A stretch of DNA of 13,559 nt, from the NCBI GenBank assembly GCA_963205035.1, contig CAUJII010000053.1, forward strand, positions 1-13,559, written 5' to 3'. Every line of letters begins with the position of its first letter. The stretch's first letter is position 1. Source of the DNA: Spirochaetota bacterium (GTDB taxonomy: Bacteria; Spirochaetota; Leptospiria; Turneriellales; Turneriellaceae). Of the stretch, positions 7,148 through 13,559 are shown in pieces. A program made the position numbers and the translations under genes. Below the pieces are notes generated by a model, which saw nothing but the letters and a program-made list of their open reading frames with translations, was not told the DNA's origin and did no database searches.

Positions 7148-7170
7148 CACCACACATAATGTGGTGTCAA
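7148..7170 (-). promoter_or_regulatory. HigBA promoter and palindromic operator
   Basis: caccaca (7148-7154) and tgtggtg (7160-7166) form a perfect 7-bp inverted repeat with a 5-base centre, beginning 12 nt upstream of the toxin GTG. On the minus strand a perfect TTGACA -35 box (7170-7165) overlaps its edge. The matching -10 (about 7141-7147) is poor. A palindrome placed between -35 and -10 is where a HigA-type repressor would be expected to bind. Confidence 0.5.
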
Positions 7171-7198
7171 TAAATTTTCTGAATTCTCTTGTCTTGCT

Positions 7199-7216
7199 GG
7201 CATTGTATCTAATGCC
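7199..7216. other. Short hairpin downstream of fliM
   Basis: ggcatt (7199-7204) and aatgcc (7211-7216) pair perfectly around a 6-base loop, 57 nt past the fliM stop. In the fliM reading direction it is not followed by a T-run, so it is a weak candidate for a terminator or an RNA-processing stem. Confidence 0.3.
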
Positions 7217-7236
7217 GATTTTACACGACGCTATGC

Positions 7237-7268
7237 GAAGCGACTAACTATTCGGGGCTCTTGCCCAC
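7237..7268. repeat. Right direct repeat flanking HigBA cassette
   Basis: This partner of 6363-6396 starts gaagcga, carries the fifth taactattcgg core (7245-7255) and ends ctcttgcccac. It stops 4 nt short of the fliM stop codon. Its location suggests that sequence immediately downstream of fliM was the joining point for the cassette. Confidence 0.7.
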
Positions 7269-7272
7269 CGCT

Positions 7273-8301
7273 CTACCCTTCTTCTTCGTTGCGACTACCA
7301 ATGAGCAACTCGTCCGGCGTATCGATCACCGGCTCACCAATCTGGACTGCAAGGCGCGAGCCGATGCGACCAGGACGGCACTTGAATTTCGCCCGCTCTT
7401 CGACTTTGAACGTGAACTCATCTCTAAGAGTTGTCTTGGGCATCTTGATAATATTGCCCACCTGAAGATTCATAATGTCTTTGAAGCCCAGATTCACTGT
7501 GCCGACCTCGACGGATATCTGAACCTGCACGTTGTCGAGTCGGCTCTGGATCATCGTCCGGTTCGCTTCACTCTCTCCACGGCGGATCGAAGAGAACCAA
7601 TACTGCGCAGAAAGTTTTTGGATGATAGGCTCGATCGTAATATAAGGAATACAAAGATTCATCATTCCCTCGGACTCACCAATCTTCGTCTCGAGGGTAA
7701 TGAGCATCACCATCTCGTTCGGCGGAACAATCTGTGCGAATTGCGGGTTTGTTTCAATCGTGCCCAAGCGCGGCCTCAAATCGATAACCGTCGACCACGC
7801 TTCACGCAGGTTCCCCAGAATGTGCACGATGATACCTTCGATGACCGACATCTCTATATCGGTCAATTCGCGTGAAATTTTTGCTTGGCTTCCTTCGCCG
7901 CCAAACAGACGGTCGATAATCGTGTAAGTAATCGACGGATCGACTTCTAAAATCGCAGAACCTTTCAAAGGGTCCATGTTGATTAGAGAGAGCGTTGTCG
8001 GGTTTGGAATAGAGCGGATAAATTCTTCATACGTCAACTGGTCGACCGATTGCACATGCACTTGAACCATCGCACGCAATTTAGCAGAGAGCGCTGTTGT
8101 CGTCAGACGCGCAAACGTCTCGTGCATCATTTGCACCGTACGGATTTGGTCTTTAGAAAATTTGTCGGGACGCTTAAAGTCGTAAATCTTGACTTTTTTC
8201 TGTTCGGCCTGCGCGGCAGAGAAATCTTCTTGTTGCGCGTCGCCGCTCGAAATGGCAGAGAGGAGCTGATCTATTTCATCTTGCGAAAGAATATCTGTCA
8301 T
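7273..8301 (-). CDS. fliM: Flagellar motor switch protein FliM
   Basis: FliM is the C-ring protein that binds phosphorylated CheY and sets the direction of rotation. The 342-aa protein shows the N-terminal CheY-binding motif (L-S-Q-D-E-I-D-Q-L-L at 5-14), the CheC-like middle domain with F-G-G-E-G (133-137), and a C-terminal SpoA domain (about 250-330) that contacts FliN. Length is normal. AAGGGG lies about 11 nt upstream of the ATG. It follows the exported-protein gene by 67 nt on the same strand. FliN is not in view; downstream are toxin-antitoxin genes rather than further switch genes. Confidence 0.95.
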   Translation of the reverse strand: MTDILSQDEIDQLLSAISSGDAQQEDFSAAQAEQKKVKIYDFKRPDKFSKDQIRTVQMMHETFARLTTTALSAKLRAMVQVHVQSVDQLTYEEFIRSIPNPTTLSLINMDPLKGSAILEVDPSITYTIIDRLFGGEGSQAKISRELTDIEMSVIEGIIVHILGNLREAWSTVIDLRPRLGTIETNPQFAQIVPPNEMVMLITLETKIGESEGMMNLCIPYITIEPIIQKLSAQYWFSSIRRGESEANRTMIQSRLDNVQVQISVEVGTVNLGFKDIMNLQVGNIIKMPKTTLRDEFTFKVEERAKFKCRPGRIGSRLAVQIGEPVIDTPDELLIGSRNEEEG

Positions 8302-8368
8302 GAGAACTTCATCCCCTTCAGAGTATCGGGCCCATGCAAAGTCTGTTCAACCATTTTTTATGAGCCCC

Positions 8369-9394
8369 TTAATCTGCTAAACGCGACTCGACACCGGTAA
8401 TTTGCCAGAGCGATGCGCGTTTCGTCAAGTAATACGTCGTCAAATAGTCGCGTTCAAAACCTTCGACGTTACGCCGCGCTCTGACACGCACCTCCGCAGA
8501 AGACGCACCCTCGCGCGCCTCTCCGCTCAGAACGCGAAAACGGATGAGTTTGTGCGAGCCCCGCCCGCTCAAGTACTTGCGAAATTCAGCGAGCGCATGC
8601 GTCTGTTCCTCATGCGAGTTTTGAGCATAGAGTCTGGAGTACTCGGGATAATCGCGTATTATATCCTTTAAGGAAAGGTACTTAAAGTACTGGCTCCAGT
8701 TTTTTGTATATTCCGCAGAGAGCATTAGGTACACAATCTCGCGGGCGCTCACGGCAAGAGGCTCTGTCGTGACATCGCTTACTTTCCCCTTCTCAGGCAA
8801 AACTTCACGGCTTTGGTCATAGAGGAGCTTCAGAGAAGTCGCCGATGTCAAAAAATACCGTTGCGCTTGAATCGGGTTGGGATAAAAATTCGCAGTAATA
8901 AGGAGTGTCTTTGTCTCAGCCGGGAATGCGTTCCAGTCGACATAATCGCTCAGGCGAATTTGCTTCTCGTATTTCTCTCCGACATGCAGAATCATCTTAC
9001 GCATGGGGTATGTCTCCCCCGTAAAGCGGGTAAAGTGCGGATCGCGGTAGTCGTTCTTCGCACTCATTGCACCTTGAAAGTACATCTCTTCTTTTACGTT
9101 GAGCGATCTCCCGTCGTCGTCTCGTGCGATGAAAGTAAAATTTTTGAGCGGGTTTTCGTGCAAGTAAAGCGTGATGGGGTATGCCCCCTCGTTGACAAGA
9201 CTCGCGCGAAAAGTAATTTCTTCGTTGCGGGCGAAACGCACCTTGGGCGAAGAGACATAAAGTTTGAGCCCGCTCGAACTGAAATTTTCCGTAAAATTTC
9301 CCTGCTGGTCGACTTTGTTGTTACGCCACGATGCCGCGTAAAACATCGACGGTACGAAGACAAGAATAGCTATGCCCCAAAGTGGCCGCGTCAT
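8369..9394 (-). CDS. Exported protein of unknown function
   Basis: I do not recognise the family with certainty. The 341-aa product has an N-terminal signal peptide (about 1-21, hydrophobic core with a likely cut after F-Y-A) and lacks a lipobox cysteine. Residues about 43-190 look like a beta-sandwich, with a segment around 57-80 (N-E-E-I-T-F-R then V-N-E-G then I-T-L-Y-L) reminiscent of BsuPI-type inhibitor domains. The C-terminal 100 residues, alternating strands and ending W-Q-I-T-G-V-E, suggest an NTF2/SnoaL-like fold. It is probably periplasmic. It lies just upstream of fliM and may be co-transcribed, but a flagellar role is only an inference from position. No clear ribosome-binding site. 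Confidence 0.7.
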   Translation of the reverse strand: MTRPLWGIAILVFVPSMFYAASWRNNKVDQQGNFTENFSSSGLKLYVSSPKVRFARNEEITFRASLVNEGAYPITLYLHENPLKNFTFIARDDDGRSLNVKEEMYFQGAMSAKNDYRDPHFTRFTGETYPMRKMILHVGEKYEKQIRLSDYVDWNAFPAETKTLLITANFYPNPIQAQRYFLTSATSLKLLYDQSREVLPEKGKVSDVTTEPLAVSAREIVYLMLSAEYTKNWSQYFKYLSLKDIIRDYPEYSRLYAQNSHEEQTHALAEFRKYLSGRGSHKLIRFRVLSGEAREGASSAEVRVRARRNVEGFERDYLTTYYLTKRASLWQITGVESRLAD

Positions 9395-9470
9395 GCTTTG
9401 AATATCGGATGGAATATGTCTCTTCTTTGAGCGTTTTTCCTTTTGAGTGAAAAAAAGAGACCGTTAACCT

Positions 9471-11195
9471 ATGCGCCACATCCACGCAAAAAGTATATAT
9501 CCTGGACGAATAAAGGGTAACATTGCGCCCTACCACCGCGAAAGGTTTGCGGCAGATAAAAAAGAAAAAGTCGACCCACGCGAAGAATTTCGGCAGTTCA
9601 AGAGTGCACTACGCGGCGCTCAAGCGCAACTTGCGAGCGAGAAGAAAATGATTCTCGACCGTCGACAGAAGAACCCACGAGAAATCGCGGCACTAGACGA
9701 TGCCATCAATGTGCTCGAATCGCACATCATGACATTAGATGACCCATTTTTTTTAAGCGAAATCAAAAAAGTCATCTTCCACGGCGGCGCGTCTGCGGCG
9801 GCGGCGTTGGGTGCCGTCATCCACCGAGTGTCCAAACAGTTCGTCTATGCTCCCACCCACCGTCTTTCTACAGAGACCGCGCAGAATAAACACTTCATGC
9901 AAGACTTGACGGACATGAAACGGCGCATTCTGTTTTTCTTAGGCATGCAACAGGAGCTCAAACTTCCCGAAGGGATAAGCATTGTCGCGGCAGAAAAGCT
10001 CAACGTGAGCGAAGTCTTGGCTCTCAAACGCGCAGGAGTGCGCGGCATCGTCATTTCTGAGACGAGCGAGACTGCGCACGAAGTCGTCATGCTAAGAGCG
10101 ATGCGCATCCCGTGTGTAACGCTCAAGAGCGCACATTTGTTAAAGTTCAAGAAGCCTCAACCGATATTCCTCGACGCCGACTTAGGGTATATCGTGTTGA
10201 AGCCGCGCAAGAAAATCCATTTCGTCGAAAGCGAAAAACAAGGAGAGGCGAGCGCTTTGTCGAAAAACGTAAAAATGCAATCGGGAGAAAAGTTTTTTCT
10301 TTCAAGCACGTTGCATTTCACGTCGGAGATATTAAACCGCCCAGTCCTCGGCGGCGCGCAGACGATCGGGTTATACCGCACAGAATATCAAATCAGCGAA
10401 GCGGGAGAGGTTCCTTCGGGAAGGCATCTTCAAAAACAATACGAAGAAATTTTTGCAAACCAACCCACGGTTCAAATTGTTTTTCGTCTCTTTGATTTCT
10501 CTCACGATAAAAACTTCGTAGCTCACCCCATGTTAGAAAGCGACAGTTCACTGGGCGGCATCCGTTTTCTTCTTAAGGAGAAAAATCTTTTAGAACGCCA
10601 ACTCTTGGCGCTCTTGCGAGCGGCAGCGAACTCCGAGCGAAAAATAAAAATACTTCTTCCGCGTCTTTCCGAGAGCCGCGAGCTTTCCGACTTTTTTGCG
10701 CATTTGAATTCAGTCTACCCGCACTACCCACGCCACCTCGTCCGTTGGGGCGGCATGCTCGAGAGTGTTACGGCAATTTTTAACGCAGCGCGTTGGGTAA
10801 AAGAACTCGATTTTTTCTATGTTGGAACATCCGACCTTTTAAGCTCGATGACTGCGCAGAATAGAGAAAGCCCGGCACTCTTGCACCGTGCGCTATTGTC
10901 TGACGCATTCGTCCACATTGCGCACGAACTGCGCGCTTTATCTCGCAGTCGCGACGTCACGCTCTGCGGACAAGCCGTCGGCGAACCCTGGGCCGTCTTT
11001 TGGCTAGCATCGCTGGGATTGAGAAATTTTACGCTGCCGACTGGCCGCATGCCGATTATTACCAACACTATCGAAGCTCTCACGATGAAGACTTGTAGAG
11101 AGCTTTCACGCGAGCTCTTGGCGATTCGCGACGAAAAAGAACGTCTTGCCCATGCGCAACAAACCGCTCTCAAAATTTTATACGGAAAAGAATAA
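9471..11195 (+). CDS. ptsI: Divergent PTS enzyme I
   Basis: Enzyme I takes phosphate from phosphoenolpyruvate and passes it to HPr. The 574-aa protein has full family length: an N-domain (about 1-140), a swivelling phosphohistidine domain with candidate active-site H203 (S-E-T-A-H-E-V), and a PEP-binding barrel (about 275-570). Likely catalytic residues are R303 (Y-R-T-E), R339 (F-R-L-F-D), E431 (G-G-M-L-E), D455 (G-T-S-D-L) and C499 (L-C-G-Q). The surroundings are strongly diverged: the usual G-G-x-T-S-H is S-E-T-A-H, and the D-x-G-G-D-K loop reads D-F-S-H-D-K. No HPr or sugar permease gene is nearby, so a regulatory role is more likely than sugar import. The start fits the family N-terminus although no good ribosome-binding site is seen. 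Confidence 0.82.
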   Translation: MRHIHAKSIYPGRIKGNIAPYHRERFAADKKEKVDPREEFRQFKSALRGAQAQLASEKKMILDRRQKNPREIAALDDAINVLESHIMTLDDPFFLSEIKKVIFHGGASAAAALGAVIHRVSKQFVYAPTHRLSTETAQNKHFMQDLTDMKRRILFFLGMQQELKLPEGISIVAAEKLNVSEVLALKRAGVRGIVISETSETAHEVVMLRAMRIPCVTLKSAHLLKFKKPQPIFLDADLGYIVLKPRKKIHFVESEKQGEASALSKNVKMQSGEKFFLSSTLHFTSEILNRPVLGGAQTIGLYRTEYQISEAGEVPSGRHLQKQYEEIFANQPTVQIVFRLFDFSHDKNFVAHPMLESDSSLGGIRFLLKEKNLLERQLLALLRAAANSERKIKILLPRLSESRELSDFFAHLNSVYPHYPRHLVRWGGMLESVTAIFNAARWVKELDFFYVGTSDLLSSMTAQNRESPALLHRALLSDAFVHIAHELRALSRSRDVTLCGQAVGEPWAVFWLASLGLRNFTLPTGRMPIITNTIEALTMKTCRELSRELLAIRDEKERLAHAQQTALKILYGKE

Positions 11196-11207
11196 CAGAG
11201 GAAACAA

Positions 11208-12161
11208 ATGAACGAAAAAGAATTCTATCCAGAGCTTACGCGCGTCAAGACTTACTCGATAAAGGTTTCAGAGCTACACACACTCTATGTCGAAGAGTGC
11301 GGCAATCCCAAAGGCATTCCCGCTCTCTTCTTGCACGGCGGCCCCGGTGCGGGAATTTCAATGAACCACAGAAGATATTTCGACCCTCAAAAATACCGAA
11401 TCATTCTTTTCGATCAACGCGGCGCGGGAAAGAGCACGCCTTATGCGGAACTCAAAGAAAACACTCTATGGGATCTCACCCACGACATCGAAACGATACG
11501 CAAAAAACTGCACGTCGACAAGTGGCTGGTTTTTGGCGGTTCGTGGGGGAGCACTCTCGCGCTGACTTATGCAATTCAAAATCCAGAAAAAGTCCTCCAC
11601 CTCATCGTACGCGGTATTTTCCTTTGCAGGCAAGAAGAGATCCGCTGGTTCTATCAATCGGGCGCGCACCAAATTTTTCCCGATGCGTGGGCGCGTTATG
11701 AGAAGGTAATCCCAGAGCACGAACGGCACGACATGCTTTCTGCTTTTTACAAAAGACTCACTTCAGAAACAAAAGCGGTGCGTCTCGAAGCAGCGAAGGC
11801 TTGGAGCCAATGGGAGGGCTCGACGATTTGCCTTAAACCCAGCGAGGAGACATTTCAGGACTTTACCGACATCGCTGTTTCTTTGGCGCGCATCGAATGC
11901 CACTACTTCATGCACAACTGTTTTTTCCCAGAAGACAATTACATCCTAAAAAACGCATACCGTCTCTCGAAGATTTCGACAGACATCATCCACGGGCGCT
12001 ACGACGTTGTGTGCCCTGTCAAAAACGCATTTGACCTTAAAGAAAAAATGCCGCATGCGAAGCTCAAGATTATCGCCGATTCGGGACATGCGGCGTCAGA
12101 ACCCGGAATCCGCTCGGCTCTCATCGAAGCAACGGATAACTTTGCCCGCAAGAAGAGATAG
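11208..12161 (+). CDS. pip: Prolyl iminopeptidase (S33 alpha/beta hydrolase)
   Basis: This enzyme removes N-terminal proline from peptides. The 317-aa alpha/beta hydrolase has the H-G-G-P-G oxyanion motif (43-47), D-Q-R-G-A-G-K-S (69-76), the nucleophile elbow G-G-S-W-G-S with S112, and probable acid D266 (G-R-Y-D) and base H294 (S-G-H-A). A cap region (about 140-240) lies between. All match the classical bacterial family, including length. AGAGGA sits upstream of the ATG. It follows the enzyme I gene by 12 nt and precedes glyQ by 30 nt, suggesting one transcript. It probably acts in the cytoplasm, as no signal peptide is present. Confidence 0.93.
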   Translation: MNEKEFYPELTRVKTYSIKVSELHTLYVEECGNPKGIPALFLHGGPGAGISMNHRRYFDPQKYRIILFDQRGAGKSTPYAELKENTLWDLTHDIETIRKKLHVDKWLVFGGSWGSTLALTYAIQNPEKVLHLIVRGIFLCRQEEIRWFYQSGAHQIFPDAWARYEKVIPEHERHDMLSAFYKRLTSETKAVRLEAAKAWSQWEGSTICLKPSEETFQDFTDIAVSLARIECHYFMHNCFFPEDNYILKNAYRLSKISTDIIHGRYDVVCPVKNAFDLKEKMPHAKLKIIADSGHAASEPGIRSALIEATDNFARKKR

Positions 12162-12165
12162 TCGC

Positions 12166-12179
12166 AAGGTCTAAACCTT
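12166..12179 (+). other. Small hairpin in pip-glyQ gap
   Basis: aaggt (12166-12170) and acctt (12175-12179) form a perfect 5-bp stem with a 4-base loop, ending 12 nt before the glyQ ATG. It could influence glyQ translation or mRNA stability; it has no T-run and is too short to be a convincing terminator. Confidence 0.25.
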
Positions 12180-12191
12180 CTGAGATAGCCC

Positions 12192-13073
12192 ATGTATTTT
12201 CAAGATATTATTGCGACGCTGAACGCCTACTGGGCAGAGCGGGGCTGCATTGTTGCGCAAGGTCTCGACATGGAAGTCGGCGCGGGAACTTTCAACCCAC
12301 ACACTTTTCTGCGCGTCTTGGGCCCCAAACCTTGGGCGGTTGCATACGTCGAACCATCGCGCCGCCCCACCGACGGGCGCTACGGCGAGAACCCGAACAG
12401 AGGCCAGCACTACTACCAGTACCAAGTCATCATGAAGCCATCGCCCGCCGATGCGCAAGATATTTATTTGGGCAGCCTCCGCGCACTCGGGTTTCGTTTA
12501 GAAGAACACGACATCCGCTTCGTCGAAGACGATTGGGAGTCGCCCACTTTGGGGGCCAGCGGTTTGGGGTGGGAGGTATGGCTGAACGGCATGGAGGTGA
12601 CTCAGTTTACCTATTTTCAACAGTGTGGATCGCTCCCCCTAAACCCAATCTCTGTCGAGTACACGTATGGCCTCGAACGCTTGGCGATGTATCTTCAAGG
12701 CGTTGAGAATATGTACGACATCCAGTGGAACAAGACGACGACTTATGGCGACGTCCATAAGCAAACCGAGTGGGAGTATTCGCACTACAACTTTGAAGTG
12801 GCAGACACGCAGAAGCTCTTGAAATGGTTCGACGAATACGAAGACGAGGCAAACCGTGTGCTCAACTTTGCAAAGGAACCTCTGGTTTTCCCCGCTTATG
12901 ACTATATGCTCAAGTGCTCGCACGCATTCAACTTGCTCCACGCGCGCGGAGCGGTATCGCCGACGGAAAGACTCAACTATATCGCGCGTGTGAGGCACCT
13001 GGCGCAGCGCATCGCAGAACGCTATGTTTCGATTCAAGAAAATGCAAACGAAACAAAAGAGAAATCCGCTTAG
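12192..13073 (+). CDS. glyQ: Glycyl-tRNA synthetase alpha subunit
   Basis: This is the catalytic alpha chain of the bacterial alpha2-beta2 glycyl-tRNA synthetase, which charges tRNA-Gly. The 293-aa protein has the full family pattern: L-D-M-E-V-G-A-G-T (25-33), S-R-R-P-T-D-G-R-Y-G-E-N-P-N-R (56-70), E-V-W-L-N-G-M-E-V-T-Q-F-T-Y-F-Q-Q (128-144) and T-Y-G-L-E-R-L-A-M-Y (158-167). The start at 12192 gives the normal N-terminus, though the ribosome-binding site is weak. The beta-chain gene glyS is usually adjacent; here the next gene, 5 nt on, is a membrane antiporter. glyS must be elsewhere if the enzyme is functional. Confidence 0.96.
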   Translation: MYFQDIIATLNAYWAERGCIVAQGLDMEVGAGTFNPHTFLRVLGPKPWAVAYVEPSRRPTDGRYGENPNRGQHYYQYQVIMKPSPADAQDIYLGSLRALGFRLEEHDIRFVEDDWESPTLGASGLGWEVWLNGMEVTQFTYFQQCGSLPLNPISVEYTYGLERLAMYLQGVENMYDIQWNKTTTYGDVHKQTEWEYSHYNFEVADTQKLLKWFDEYEDEANRVLNFAKEPLVFPAYDYMLKCSHAFNLLHARGAVSPTERLNYIARVRHLAQRIAERYVSIQENANETKEKSA

Positions 13074-13078
13074 AAAAA

Positions 13079-13559
13079 ATGGCAGACGGTTTTCTCATCT
13101 CGCTTTGGTCGCTTCTTTTTGTCGCAACAAGCGGCATCTTGAGCATCGGCCTTGCCCGCATAACGAAGCTCCATCCGGCGTATCTCTTTATTCTCTGTGG
13201 GGGTGTTTTCTCCGCTGCGCTCCCTTTCACTTTCCCGACGACGAGTCTTATCGTCTCACTCGCACAATTAGGTGCGTTTCTCTTAGTCTTTCTCTCGGCT
13301 CTCGACATAGAATGGGATGCCCGGTTTTCGCTCTCGATTCCAACGGTCATCGTCTCGTGTATTCACTACGCCCTCCTCTTTTTGCCTCTGGCTGCATTTT
13401 TGTATTTTTTTATTTTGCACGATCTCTATGCCTCGCTTGCAGCCGCAGCGATTGCGGCGCCGTTCGCGCCGCATAAGCGCAACGACCCGCAAGGCGACAG
13501 CTTTCGCAGCAACCAAATTAAGGGACGCTTCGCGCTCACAGCGCTTATTTCAGAAGTCG
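13079..13559 (+). CDS. Cation/proton antiporter-like protein (partial)
   Basis: The gene starts at ATG 13079 and runs off the right edge, giving 160 visible residues. They are strongly hydrophobic, with membrane segments at about 4-26, 33-50, 56-76, 86-113 and 115-130. The third (L-A-Q-L-G-A-F-L-L-V-F-L-S-A-L-D) resembles the corresponding helix of CPA-type Na+/H+ and Kef-type K+/H+ exchangers, and the L-T-A-L-I-S-E-V segment at the edge lies near where such proteins carry ion-binding acidic residues. It begins 5 nt after the glyQ stop, so it is probably co-transcribed. Family assignment is an inference from half of the protein; transported ion unknown. Confidence 0.6.
   Translation, partial: MADGFLISLWSLLFVATSGILSIGLARITKLHPAYLFILCGGVFSAALPFTFPTTSLIVSLAQLGAFLLVFLSALDIEWDARFSLSIPTVIVSCIHYALLFLPLAAFLYFFILHDLYASLAAAAIAAPFAPHKRNDPQGDSFRSNQIKGRFALTALISEV

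Noticed and set aside
8329..8367. gggcccat / atgagccc imperfect inverted repeat before fliM
   Set aside because: One mismatch in eight, a long loop of 23 nt and no T-run; it is not convincing as a terminator or operator.

Overview
The window most resembles a spirochaete chromosome, probably the Leptospirales side. The basis is the flagellar cluster order flgB-flgC-fliE-fliF-fliG-fliH, a long (307 aa) FliH and spirochaete-like FliG and FliM sequences. This placement is an inference from protein sequence; no rRNA or taxonomic marker is present.

Layout. From about 9.4 kb down to the left edge everything is on the minus strand. Transcription runs from an exported protein of unknown function (8369-9394) to fliM (7273-8301), then a HigB/HigA-type toxin-antitoxin pair (6500-7136), a 399-nt gene-free stretch carrying tandem repeats, and a VapB/VapC-type (ribbon-helix-helix/PIN) pair (5229-6100). 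The core flagellar operon follows: flgB, flgC, fliE, fliF, fliG, fliH (185-5239). The left edge (27-156) is a nested palindromic element directly after fliH, with a terminator-like hairpin at its centre; fliI, the usual neighbour of fliH, is not in view.

From 9471 onward the genes are on the plus strand and tightly spaced: a divergent phosphotransferase-system enzyme I, a prolyl iminopeptidase, the alpha chain of glycyl-tRNA synthetase, and the start of a monovalent cation/proton antiporter-like membrane protein cut by the right edge. The beta chain of glycyl-tRNA synthetase is not next to the alpha chain.

How it works together. FlgB, FlgC and FliE build the proximal rod and its junction with the MS ring; FliF is the MS ring; FliG and FliM are switch/rotor proteins; FliH is the export-ATPase stator. 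The notable feature is two unrelated toxin-antitoxin modules between fliM and flgB, both in the flagellar reading direction. The PIN toxin gene overlaps the start of flgB by 11 nt, so flagellar transcription may depend partly on an autoregulated toxin-antitoxin promoter. The HigBA pair is bracketed by 32-34 nt imperfect direct repeats, as expected for a cassette that arrived or moved by recombination.
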